From: DATGIQ01 sp035295665
Lineage (GTDB): Bacteria; Planctomycetota; Planctomycetia; Gemmatales; Gemmataceae
Assembly: GCA_035295665.1 (NCBI GenBank)
Contig: DATGIQ010000484.1
Location: 1 to 18,169 of the forward strand
DNA: 18,169 nt
Direction of reading: 5' to 3'
The notes under the pieces: generated by a model
Databases searched by the model: none
What the model saw: only the letters and a program-made list of their open reading frames with translations
Told to the model about the DNA's origin: nothing
Translations under genes and position numbers: made by a program
Part shown: in pieces, positions 1 through 8,309 of the stretch
Layout of the letters: every line of letters starts with the position of its first letter
Numbering within the stretch: the stretch's first letter is position 1

Positions 1-1
1 C

Positions 2-94
2 ATCCAACACGGGGTCAAGGGCCGCGAATTTCCGTTGTATACGTGCGACAGCAGTTGCATCATGCATGCTCCGCTTATCCCAAAACCGTCCTAA
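2..94 (+). CDS. C-terminal tail of an unidentified upstream gene (partial)
   Basis: Reading frame 2 is open from the left edge and ends at a TAA at 92-94. The 30 visible residues include two cysteines (a TCDSSC stretch) and a proline-rich end, and look more protein-like than the other two frames. No family can be recognised from so short a tail. If real, it overlaps the start of the following cytochrome reading frame by about 29 bases, which would fit translational coupling. It could equally be chance, because all three forward frames are open across the first 90 bases. Confidence 0.25.
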   Translation: MQHGVKGREFPLYTCDSSCIMHAPLIPKPS

Positions 95-1439
95 CACGGA
101 TAGATCAATTCGGCGAAGTTATTTTTTCGCGGGCCCTTACCAGGCCGTGTCGTATCGGCAGGGCGTGGCGGCGGTCTTCCCGCCTGGTTCGCTCGCTCCG
201 GTCCATGCAGGTCTCGATTGCAAGCACTGCCATGTCGAGTCGTGGCGCGGGTTGCATCGCATGTTCGGGGACAGGCGTCCGACTGGGGCCGCCATGGACC
301 GGGCCTGTAGTCTGTGTCATGGCGGCCTCCTCGACGAGTCTTCTCCCCATCCTGGCATTGAGCTTCCTCGGGCATCGGTGGTGCCTCCGCCAGTCGTCGC
401 TCCCCGTCATCTGCGTCAGCATCCCGCCGAGGTAGAGAGTTGCGCCGCCTGCCACCGTGAGCATCAGCCAAACAACGACTTGGTCCAGGTTACGGACGCA
501 TCGTGTCGGCGCTGCCATGCCAACCTGCAGATGCGGGATGGGCAGCACACGTTTTACCCAAGAGTTACCGCGTTTGATGGGGACCACCCGCCTTTCGGCT
601 GGTGGCGCGGAGGCGGGTTGCAGGATCCCGGAGCGCTCCACTTCAATCACCAGATTCATTTGCGTCTCCCGGAAAAGAGCCTGCACGGTATCGACGGGGC
701 AGTGCGGCGCCTGAACCAGCTCGAGTGTCGCTTGTGTCACCGGCCTGATGCGCAGGGACGGCACATGGCCCCGGTTCGTTACGAGAGGGACTGCGCGGAA
801 TGCCATCCCCTGGCCATCCGGATCACAGCCACGACGAACGATTCCACCGTGCGCGAGGCCATGGAAGCGTTCGGCCGGCAACCAGCGCCCCACCTATCGC
901 CCGACCTCGTGTCGGCGGTGCTGCGCGAGCGTTTGCGACGGTTTGCACAGCAGAATCCAATGATCGGGAAGGACGAGGCGACATCGGAACCGCTACGCTC
1001 CTTCCCCGGGAACCGTCCGCGGCAGATTGCGCCCCGCGACCCTTCCAGTTGGGTCGACCTCCAGACCGCCATCCTCCAGCGGCTGCTCTTTGACTCTCCG
1101 GGAGGATGCCGGTACTGCCATCTTGCGAAGGCGGGAAGTAAACCGGGAACCGCTCCTGCCGAATACGAGTCGACAAACCTTCCCGATTCGTGGTTTCCCT
1201 ATGCGCGGTTTAGCCATGCGAAGCATGGCCTGATGGCGTGCGGCGAATGCCATGACCAAGCGCGAACTAGCACCCGGACGGCCGATGTCCTGATGCCAAC
1301 GAAACAAAAGTGCGTGGAGTGTCACTGGAACCAAAGCGGTGTGCGGAACCGCGCACGGGCTGACTGCCTGGAATGTCACCAATACCACGGTCCTGGTCCA
1401 CGGGAACCGGCAGCACCAGCGGGCAACTCAGCAGGGTAA
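66..1439 (+). CDS. Decahaem c-type cytochrome (multihaem, cytochrome c3/c7-like)
   Basis: The 457-residue product carries ten CxxCH haem c attachment motifs, at residues 52, 81, 126, 147, 221, 243, 348, 392, 416 and 434. Two F-x-H-x-x-H stretches (193-198 and 382-387) are typical sources of distal histidine ligands in small multihaem cytochromes. The segment FPPGSLAPVHAGLDC before the first haem resembles the opening of planctomycete multihaem cytochromes. The role is inferred to be periplasmic electron transfer; partners are unknown. The start is uncertain: the frame stays open to the left edge, there is no clear ribosome binding site before the ATG at 66, and neither the annotated N-terminus nor the upstream codons contain a hydrophobic export signal, although haem c is normally attached outside the cytoplasm. 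The true start may lie off the window. The gene ends 225 bases before the protease start. Confidence 0.85.
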   Translation: MLRLSQNRPNTDRSIRRSYFFAGPYQAVSYRQGVAAVFPPGSLAPVHAGLDCKHCHVESWRGLHRMFGDRRPTGAAMDRACSLCHGGLLDESSPHPGIELPRASVVPPPVVAPRHLRQHPAEVESCAACHREHQPNNDLVQVTDASCRRCHANLQMRDGQHTFYPRVTAFDGDHPPFGWWRGGGLQDPGALHFNHQIHLRLPEKSLHGIDGAVRRLNQLECRLCHRPDAQGRHMAPVRYERDCAECHPLAIRITATTNDSTVREAMEAFGRQPAPHLSPDLVSAVLRERLRRFAQQNPMIGKDEATSEPLRSFPGNRPRQIAPRDPSSWVDLQTAILQRLLFDSPGGCRYCHLAKAGSKPGTAPAEYESTNLPDSWFPYARFSHAKHGLMACGECHDQARTSTRTADVLMPTKQKCVECHWNQSGVRNRARADCLECHQYHGPGPREPAAPAGNSAG

Positions 1440-1664
1440 ATGGGGCGTCCCGGCCTGATCTCGTTGACACACCGCTTGACGAAACCTCGAGGAGTCCGCC
1501 TGAGCAGATGTCGCATGGAGCGATGTTGGCTCGCCTCACATGGTGAGGGAAAGTCCGCAGCATCGGCGCACTTGCAAACATCCTTTCGCTTGACTGCGGT
1601 ATTTTTCCTGAGCCCAGTCCATAGCATAGGAGGAGAGATGCCCACGGGACGACAAGGAGAATTT

Positions 1665-4600
1665 ATGTGCCGTTTTGCCTTTGTGCTCTTTGCGGCGCTT
1701 TCGTTGGTCCGCACCACCAGCGCCGCTGAGCCACCGCAGATCTTCAGTTGGCCGGCCGTGAGCGCCCGGCACATTGCATTTGGCTATGCCGGGGATCTGT
1801 GGGTGGTGGACCGCACCGGCGGGACGCCCCGTCGCTTGACGGCAGGAACCGGCCTGGAAAGCCATCCCGTCTTCTCTCCAGACGGCAGCCAGATTGCCTT
1901 CACCGGTGAATATGAAGGGAACCTGGATGTTTATGTCGTTCCGGTCACCGGCGGGCAACCGCGGCGGTTGACGTACCACCCGGATCCTGATCTATCCATC
2001 GGCTGGACGCCGGACGGCAAGTCCGTTTTGTTCCGCTCCACAAGGGCAAGCGGCGGACGGTATACCCGCCTATTCACCGTGCCGGCAACGGGCGGGCCGG
2101 AGACCGAGGTCCCATTGCCCATGGCCGAGGAGGCAAGTTTTTCGCCGGACAGCAACAGGCTCGCCTACGTGCCCTTTACGAACACCCGGGGGTTTCCCGG
2201 TGGCTACATCGCCTGGAAGCGCTACCGTGGCGGCAGCGCTCCGTTTGTCTGGATCGCCGATCTAAAAACCTCGGCGATCGAGAAAGTTCCACGGACCGAT
2301 TCCAACGACTTCAATCCGATGTGGATCGGCGACAGGGTTTACTTTCTATCCGATAGGGACGGCTCGACCACGCTCTACGCCTACGATCTGAACACGAAAA
2401 ACGTCCAGCGGGTGCTGGAGTCCAACGGAAGAGACATCAAGTCGGCCTCGGCGTGTACCGATGCGGTCGTGTTCAACCGGATTGATGGGCTCTATCGGAT
2501 GGACCTCAAAACCGAAAAGGTGGTCAAGCTCAATATTGAGGTTCAGGCGGATTTACCTGCGGCCCGGCCGCGGCGTGAAAAGATCGCCAAGCATATTCAG
2601 CACGTTGGACTGTCGCCGACCGGCGCCCGCATCCTCATCGAGGCTCGCGGCGAAATCCTGACGGTCCCCGCTGAAAAAGGCGATGCCCGCAATTTGACCG
2701 AGACACCCGGCATAGCGGAGCGGGACCCGGTGTGGTCGCCCGATGGCAAGACCGTGGCCTACTTTTCCGATGCGTCCGGAGAATACGAGCTCCATCTGAA
2801 ACCGCAAAACGGCCTGGGCCAGATCAAAACCTACAAACTGGGCGATGCACCGTCTTTTTACTACACCCCAACGTGGTCCCCGGACAGCAAGCGGATTGCC
2901 TACACCGATAAACGCAAGAACCTGTGGTGCCTCGATCTGGCTACGGGCAAGTCTACCAAGGTAGATACCGATCCCCAGGCGCTCGGATCGCCTCCCACGC
3001 CGGCCTGGTCGCCGGACAGCAAATGGATCGCTTACACGCGCTCGTTGCAGCGGACTGTTGCCGCCGTCTTCCTGTATTCCGTCGAAGCCGGCACGACGCA
3101 TTCGATTACCGACGGCATGAGCAACGCCGCCCTGCCTGTGTTTGACAGGGATGGGAAATATCTCTATTTCACGGCCAGTACCGATGACGGCCCGATTGCT
3201 TTTGGCAGCATGTCGGCGTTCAACCGGGCCCAGACCAATTCGGTTTATCTCATCGTCCTCTCCAAGGACGTTCCATCCCCTCTGTTGCCGGAAAGCGATG
3301 AGGAAAAGGAAGTCGCTGCCAAGGCCTCCGACAAGGATAAGGAGAAGAGTACTCCGCCTGTCCATATCGACTTCGAGAATATCGATCAGCGCATCGTTGC
3401 CTTGCCCGTTCCCAATCGGAATTACGTGGAGCTGCACGTCGGCAAGGAACGGTTGCTGTTCCTTGTAGAGGGCGAGGCCGTCCGTGCGACCCGCCGCGGA
3501 CCTCCCAACTTGATCGTGCACAAGTTCGATCTTGGTAAACGCAAGGCGGAGAAGCTGCTGGACGGCGTGAGGCGATTCGTGGTCTCGCACAATGGCGAAA
3601 AGATGTTGTACCAGCAGGGAGAGAAATGGTTCTTGACCGCGACGCCTCCCCCCGCAAAGCCCGGCGAAGGAGCGGGCCCGCCGAAATCCGGTGAGGGGCC
3701 TGGTCCGAGCAAACCGGGCGAGGGAGCGGTCAAGTTGGAGGATGTCGAGATTCGGATTGATCCCCGTGCTGAATGGCGTCAGATCTATCGCGAGACCTGG
3801 CGGATCGAACGCGATTTCCTCTACGACCCGAACGCTCATGGGCTCGATTTGGCTGCGGCCGAGAAGAAGTACCAGCCCTATCTTTCCGGGCTGGGCAGCC
3901 GGCATGATCTGAGCCTCCTCATGGAGGAGATGTTGGGCGAATTGTGTTTGGGCCATGTCTACATCGCTGGCGGGGATAACCCGATCCCACCCGATTCCAA
4001 GACCGGCTTACTCGGGGCGGATTACACGGTTGACCAGGGACGCTACCGGTTTGCCCGGGTCTACCGCGGCGAAAGCTGGAATCCCGACCTGCGGGCGCCG
4101 CTTTTGCAGCCCGGCGCCGGGGTCAAACAAGGCGAATATCTCCTGGCGGTCAACGGCAAGGATCTCCGTGGAGACGACAACGTGTATCGGCTGTTCGAGG
4201 GGACAGCGGGGAAGCAAACGTTCCTCAGCGTCGGTCCGAAGCCGGATGGCACCGATAGCCGAGTCATCACCGTGGTGCCGATCCCGAACGAACGGCAACT
4301 GCGCAATCTGGCCTGGGTAGACGCCAACCGCCGCAAGGTGGACGCGCTGAGCGGGGGCCGAGTCGCTTACATTTATGTGCCGAACACATCGGCCGAAGGG
4401 TTCGAGCGATTTAACCGCTATTTCTTCGCCCAGACCGAAAAGCAGGGCGTCGTCATTGACGAACGGTTCAACGGCGGCGGTCAACTGGCGGATCATATCG
4501 TCGACTACCTTCGCCAGCCGCTGCGGAATTACATCGCCGGACGAGCAGGCGAAGGCGACGACGCACCGTTCCCCGGCGGCGCCATCTACGGTCCGAAGGT

Positions 4601-4997
4601 AATGCTCATCAACGAGCGTGCCGGTTCCGGAGGGGACTATTTACCGTATACCTTCCGCCAGGCGAAGCTCGGCCCCCTGGTTGGCAAGCGGACCTGGGGC
4701 GGGTTGGTCGGAATCGGCGGTTACCCGACGTTGATCGACGGTGGGACGGTAACCGCCCCGCGCATGGCCATCTGGTTTCCTAACGGCCGTTGGGACGTGG
4801 AGAACCGCGGCGTCGCGCCGGACATTGAAGTGGAGTTCGATCCCCAAGCCGTCCGCGAGGGTCATGATCCCCAACTGGAGAAGGCGGTCGAGCTCGTGTT
4901 GGCGGAGCTGCAGAAGAACCCGCCAAACTTCGCGCACCGGCCGGCATATCCCAATTACTACAAGCCAGGGTTGAAGGAACCGGCTGAGGGAAAGTAA
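1665..4997 (+). CDS. Tricorn-like protease, exported (S41 family, propeller-PDZ-protease)
   Basis: The product of about 1110 residues has a Sec-type signal peptide (hydrophobic core FAFVLFAALSLV, cleavage near TSA-AE). PD40/WD-type propeller blades follow over residues 25-660, shown by repeated SPDG/SPDS-x-x-IAY motifs. A low-complexity linker occupies 665-691, a PDZ-like domain about 780-880, and an S41 protease core about 885-1080. The nucleophile is Ser988 (GSGGD), the base His764 (LGHVY), and Glu1046 (VENRG) lies 58 residues after the serine, the same spacing as Ser965-Glu1023 in Thermoplasma Tricorn. The residue before the histidine is Gly, where archaeal Tricorn has Ser745. Likely role: degradation of peptides outside the cytoplasmic membrane. 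ATG 1665 has AAGGAG at spacing 5; ATG 1638 has AGGAGG at spacing 4 and also keeps the signal peptide, adding nine residues. The open frame upstream to 1440 has no supported start. Confidence 0.9.
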   Translation: MCRFAFVLFAALSLVRTTSAAEPPQIFSWPAVSARHIAFGYAGDLWVVDRTGGTPRRLTAGTGLESHPVFSPDGSQIAFTGEYEGNLDVYVVPVTGGQPRRLTYHPDPDLSIGWTPDGKSVLFRSTRASGGRYTRLFTVPATGGPETEVPLPMAEEASFSPDSNRLAYVPFTNTRGFPGGYIAWKRYRGGSAPFVWIADLKTSAIEKVPRTDSNDFNPMWIGDRVYFLSDRDGSTTLYAYDLNTKNVQRVLESNGRDIKSASACTDAVVFNRIDGLYRMDLKTEKVVKLNIEVQADLPAARPRREKIAKHIQHVGLSPTGARILIEARGEILTVPAEKGDARNLTETPGIAERDPVWSPDGKTVAYFSDASGEYELHLKPQNGLGQIKTYKLGDAPSFYYTPTWSPDSKRIAYTDKRKNLWCLDLATGKSTKVDTDPQALGSPPTPAWSPDSKWIAYTRSLQRTVAAVFLYSVEAGTTHSITDGMSNAALPVFDRDGKYLYFTASTDDGPIAFGSMSAFNRAQTNSVYLIVLSKDVPSPLLPESDEEKEVAAKASDKDKEKSTPPVHIDFENIDQRIVALPVPNRNYVELHVGKERLLFLVEGEAVRATRRGPPNLIVHKFDLGKRKAEKLLDGVRRFVVSHNGEKMLYQQGEKWFLTATPPPAKPGEGAGPPKSGEGPGPSKPGEGAVKLEDVEIRIDPRAEWRQIYRETWRIERDFLYDPNAHGLDLAAAEKKYQPYLSGLGSRHDLSLLMEEMLGELCLGHVYIAGGDNPIPPDSKTGLLGADYTVDQGRYRFARVYRGESWNPDLRAPLLQPGAGVKQGEYLLAVNGKDLRGDDNVYRLFEGTAGKQTFLSVGPKPDGTDSRVITVVPIPNERQLRNLAWVDANRRKVDALSGGRVAYIYVPNTSAEGFERFNRYFFAQTEKQGVVIDERFNGGGQLADHIVDYLRQPLRNYIAGRAGEGDDAPFPGGAIYGPKVMLINERAGSGGDYLPYTFRQAKLGPLVGKRTWGGLVGIGGYPTLIDGGTVTAPRMAIWFPNGRWDVENRGVAPDIEVEFDPQAVREGHDPQLEKAVELVLAELQKNPPNFAHRPAYPNYYKPGLKEPAEGK
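3657..3737 (+). repeat. Three tandem 27-bp units coding a Gly/Pro/Glu linker
   Basis: Three consecutive 27-base units (3657-3683, 3684-3710, 3711-3737) encode KPGEGAGPP, KSGEGPGPS and KPGEGAVKL inside the Tricorn-like protease. The units differ at several synonymous and non-synonymous positions, so they are an older expansion rather than a recent duplication. They form a flexible hinge between the propeller part and the protease part. Confidence 0.8.
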
Positions 4998-5106
4998 ACG
5001 ATCTTGGCACGCTGGGTCAACCAGGCGTTTCTGGCCAGCGAGGCCATGGTTTTTCCGTCAAATCTGGATTTCAGAAGCCTGAGAGGCCTCAGTAAAAGGA
5101 CTCCGC

Positions 5107-6177
5107 ATGACCACGCCATCACGACGCTCCTTCATCCAAAAAGCATTTCAGTCCTTGGTGCTCTGGGCCACGATCTTCGTCTGGACCAGCCTGACAGCAA
5201 CCGCGATCGCGGCGGATTCTCCGGCACGAGTTCCACAAAAGCTCTACGTCACCAACAGCGCCGGAAATGATATCACCGTCGTTGATGTCGCGACCAACAA
5301 GCCGATCGGACGCATCGAGGTGGGCCCCAATCCTCATGGAATCGCGGTGCCTGCCTCCCAGGATGTGATCTATGTCACCATCGAAGGCCATGGCCGCAAT
5401 CAGCCGGGCGAATTGCTCTGGATCGATCCCTTCACCGACACGGTCACGAAGCGGATGCCGATTGGTCCCGAACCGAACCAGCTCGCGGTCACGCCGGATG
5501 GTCAATTCGCTTACGTGCCGACCAACGATGGCTACTACGAGGTCCTCGATCTCGCCAAGGCGAAGATCATCGAACGCATATTCACCGGCGGCCGACCGCA
5601 CAATACAGTCTGCTCCGCCGACGGCAAACACATGTACCTGGCCCCCATGGGCTCCCCCAAGAAGGTGACCATTGTCGATGTGGCCACGCACAGGCCGATC
5701 GGCGAAATTCCCTTTAGCAATGTGGTGCGTCCCGTCGCGGTCAGCCGGGACGAGAAGCGATTCTACGCCGAGGTGGATGGCCTGGTGGGCGTCGAAGTGG
5801 CGGATGTCGCATCGCGGCGCATGATCCATCGCGTGCTCGCTGAATTGGCCGACGAGCATCGAACCGTTGCCAGTCGGAGTCACGGGCTGGGGATTCGGCC
5901 GGATCAAAAAGAATTGTGGGAATGCGATGTCGAGCACCATGAAGTCCACGTCTATGACCTCAGCAGTGATCGGCCGCGTCAGATTGCGACGGTCCCAATC
6001 GGAAGCCAACTATATTGGCTGACGTTTCGCCCCGATGGCAAAATCTGTTATGTCTCTGCTCGTGGTCGAGGCGAAGTGGCAGCGATCGACACGGACACGA
6101 AGCAGATCGTCGCCCGCATCCTCGTCGGCAAAGAGCCTAAGCGGTTAATTGTGGTGGCGCTGCCGGAAAAGCGTTGA
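5107..6177 (+). CDS. Tat-exported YVTN-family beta-propeller protein
   Basis: The 356-residue product opens with a twin-arginine signal: SRRSFIQK at residues 5-12, a hydrophobic stretch of about 20 residues, and a cleavage site near AIA-A at 35-36. The rest is a beta-propeller of YVTN/40-residue repeats (LYVTNSAGNDITVVDV, then blades with TPDGQFAYV, SADGKHMYL, RPDGKICYV). Proteins of this type are usually periplasmic scaffolds or bind a redox cofactor; no catalytic residues can be named here. The start is supported by AAAGGA at 5095-5100, six bases upstream of the ATG. It lies 109 bases after the protease and 168 bases before a second propeller gene that also carries haem motifs, so a shared role in periplasmic redox chemistry is plausible but inferred. 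The Tat signal implies folding or cofactor loading before export. Confidence 0.85.
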   Translation: MTTPSRRSFIQKAFQSLVLWATIFVWTSLTATAIAADSPARVPQKLYVTNSAGNDITVVDVATNKPIGRIEVGPNPHGIAVPASQDVIYVTIEGHGRNQPGELLWIDPFTDTVTKRMPIGPEPNQLAVTPDGQFAYVPTNDGYYEVLDLAKAKIIERIFTGGRPHNTVCSADGKHMYLAPMGSPKKVTIVDVATHRPIGEIPFSNVVRPVAVSRDEKRFYAEVDGLVGVEVADVASRRMIHRVLAELADEHRTVASRSHGLGIRPDQKELWECDVEHHEVHVYDLSSDRPRQIATVPIGSQLYWLTFRPDGKICYVSARGRGEVAAIDTDTKQIVARILVGKEPKRLIVVALPEKR

Positions 6178-6265
6178 GCCCGTTGCTTGGGGATGATGAT
6201 GGTTTGATTTGTTGCCGAATTCTGGTTTGAGGGCCGGTCACCGAGAAATACCGTTTGGTCTCGCT

Positions 6266-6299
6266 GTAACGCGACACGGAGTTTCGCGACAGGCGTTAC
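6266..6299. repeat. 7-bp inverted repeat upstream of the propeller-haem gene
   Basis: GTAACGC at 6266-6272 is matched exactly by its reverse complement GCGTTAC at 6293-6299, with a 20-base spacer that contains a further GCGA/TCGC pairing. It lies 47 bases before the start codon at 6346. It could be an operator or a leader hairpin; there is no T-run, so a terminator is unlikely. Chance cannot be excluded. Confidence 0.35.
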
Positions 6300-6345
6300 C
6301 CCAGCTGAGTTTGAGATCGAGAACGACAACCAAACCAGGGAGTGT

Positions 6346-8121
6346 ATGAAGGCTTTTTGTTTCCGGGCACTGCTCCTCCTGGCCTTGTGCCAACCAGCGA
6401 CGGCGGCCGAACCGTACCGCAGCCCGATCGACTTGGTCGTTCTGCCAGGCGGCCGGTTCGTGGTGACCGCCAATTCCACGTCCGATTCCGTCTCGGTTGT
6501 CGACTTGGAAAAGGGCGAAGTCATTGCGGAAGCACCCTGTGGACGGAAACCGGTCGGGGTTGCTTGCACGCGCGACGGTAGACGCATCGCCGTTAGTAAC
6601 CTTTGGTCCGGCACGGTGTCGTTCTTCGAACGACAAGAAGCAACGCTGAAGTCGGCCGGCCAGGCAAACGTTGGCCCTTTCCCGCGCGGATTGGCTTTTG
6701 CCCCCGACGGCCACTCGCTCTATGTTGCGGTCGCCGTCACGGAGGAGATCGTTCAGCTCGATTGCGACCATCACCAGATCCTCCACCGGTGGCCCGCTCC
6801 GCGGGAACCGCGCCAGGTCATCCTGTCCCGCGATGGGCGCTGGTTGGCCGCCGCCAGCAGTCGCTCCGGTGAGGTCCGCTGCTGGGATACGGCCAGCCGG
6901 CAGCTCGCCTGGCAACGGAGAATTGAAGATGGGTTCAATCTCCGTGGCTTGGCCTTTACGCCGGACGGCCAGGCACTCATCTGTACGCACGGAGTCCGTC
7001 GCGAATTCCCCGTCTCGAAAGATAATATCGCCCAGGGCTGGGTCATTGACAGCCGCCTGACCAGGTTCAGCATGCAGGCCAACGAGGTGCCGCCGCTTCG
7101 GCAACTTGCACTCGATGCCAAAGGCCGCGCGGTAGGCGATCCCTACGGAATCGCCGTCAGCTCCGACGGCCACTGGTTAGCCATCACCGGATCCGGGACC
7201 CATGAGCTCTTGCTACTCGACAATCGTGGCATTCCGTGGAGCGCTGGCGATCCGGGGGATACCCTGGACCCCCGGCTGGCAGCCGGCGACGGCAAGCTTC
7301 GGCGGTTCGCGTTGGGTGGACGGCCCTTGGCAATTGCTTTCCTTGGTGATTCGGAACGGGTGGCTATTGCCAATTACCTGGACGATGCCGTGCAAATCGT
7401 CGACGTCGCAGCCGGCCGATTGGTTCGTACGATCGCGTTGGGAGCGCCAGCCGATCGGAACTTGGCCCGCCAAGGAGAAGCGATTTTTTACGACGCCGGC
7501 CGATCGCATCATCAGTGGTTCAGTTGCAATACCTGCCATGTCGAAGGCCATACGTGTGGCTTGAATTTCGACACACTCAATGACGATTCGTACGGCAATC
7601 CGAAGCTAACTCCGTCGCTCCGCCATGTCGCAAGAACGGGACCCTGGACCTGGCACGGCTGGCAGAAAAACCTCGGGGCAGCCGTCACCAAATCGCTCAC
7701 GCAAACCATGTTCGGCCCAGAGCCGACTCCGGCCGAAGCCGAAGCCCTGGTCGCGTTCCTGGAAACGATCGAGCAACCGCCCAATCCCCACCGGGGAGCC
7801 AGCGGCGAACTCAGCGTCGCCGCGGTACAAGGGCGAGCCCTCTTTCATGGCAAAGCGCAATGCATCCGCTGCCATCACGGCGAGGAGTACACGTCCGAAA
7901 GCAGCTACGATGTCAAGCTGGAGCCCGACGGAAGTCCCTATCGCCTGTGGAATCCACCGTCGTTGCGTGGAATATTCGATCGCGGTCCTTATCTCCATGA
8001 TGGCCGGGCGAAGTCGCTCGAAGCGGTCTTGCAAGACTTTCATGCTCCGGAAAAGCTGGGTGCGCAGCCCCTGACGACCCAGGAACGCCATGCGCTGATC
8101 GAGTTCCTGAAGTCGCTGTGA
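6346..8121 (+). CDS. Beta-propeller fused to di-haem cytochrome c peroxidase/MauG-like domain
   Basis: The 591-residue product has a Sec signal peptide (FRALLLLALCQPATA, cleavage before AEP). A YVTN-type propeller covers about residues 25-375, with blades marked by RDGRRIAV, PDGHSLYV and PDGQALI. A C-terminal di-haem domain follows, with CxxCH motifs at 394-398 (CNTCH) and 506-510 (CIRCH). The sequences LTPSLRHVARTGP and NPPSLRGIFDRGPYLHDGRA are characteristic of the bacterial cytochrome c peroxidase/MauG family. The protein should be periplasmic and act in peroxide reduction or oxidation of an unknown partner; the substrate cannot be read from the sequence. ATG 6346 is preceded by AGGGAG at 6337-6342. 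The preceding gene codes for a Tat-exported propeller in the same direction, so the two may be functionally linked. Confidence 0.9.
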   Translation: MKAFCFRALLLLALCQPATAAEPYRSPIDLVVLPGGRFVVTANSTSDSVSVVDLEKGEVIAEAPCGRKPVGVACTRDGRRIAVSNLWSGTVSFFERQEATLKSAGQANVGPFPRGLAFAPDGHSLYVAVAVTEEIVQLDCDHHQILHRWPAPREPRQVILSRDGRWLAAASSRSGEVRCWDTASRQLAWQRRIEDGFNLRGLAFTPDGQALICTHGVRREFPVSKDNIAQGWVIDSRLTRFSMQANEVPPLRQLALDAKGRAVGDPYGIAVSSDGHWLAITGSGTHELLLLDNRGIPWSAGDPGDTLDPRLAAGDGKLRRFALGGRPLAIAFLGDSERVAIANYLDDAVQIVDVAAGRLVRTIALGAPADRNLARQGEAIFYDAGRSHHQWFSCNTCHVEGHTCGLNFDTLNDDSYGNPKLTPSLRHVARTGPWTWHGWQKNLGAAVTKSLTQTMFGPEPTPAEAEALVAFLETIEQPPNPHRGASGELSVAAVQGRALFHGKAQCIRCHHGEEYTSESSYDVKLEPDGSPYRLWNPPSLRGIFDRGPYLHDGRAKSLEAVLQDFHAPEKLGAQPLTTQERHALIEFLKSL

Positions 8122-8309
8122 AAAGAGATTCCCGCGCTGACCCAGCTTTGCTGGATCGCCATAGCTTTCCTGGACAGTGCACATTGCGATCGTGCAAAGC
8201 GAACTTCGCCTAGGATCGATTTCTGGCTTCCGGTATAGTTCCTCTCTTCAGGTCCATGAAATGTGGATGGCTTCATTTTGGCTCGCTGCCGGCGCGAGGG
8301 AGTGGCGTT

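Noticed and set aside
2553..3956. 467-codon open frame on the minus strand opposite the Tricorn-like protease
   Set aside because: It lies wholly antisense to a gene with clear domains. Long antisense frames are expected in GC-rich coding DNA, and its translation shows no recognisable family.
5079..5092. CTGAG-AGGC-CTCAG small palindrome before the Tat propeller gene
   Set aside because: The stem is too short and there is no supporting context, so it is probably chance.
5004..5270. 88-codon plus-strand frame overlapping the Tat propeller start
   Set aside because: It overlaps the better-supported 5107 gene in another frame and has no ribosome binding site or recognisable product.
8142..8154. 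CCAGC-TTT-GCTGG hairpin after the propeller-haem gene
   Set aside because: The stem is only five base pairs with no T-run, so it is not convincing as a terminator.
8234..8239. TATAGT as a -10 box for the DUF6134-like gene
   Set aside because: No acceptable -35 hexamer lies 16-18 bases upstream.
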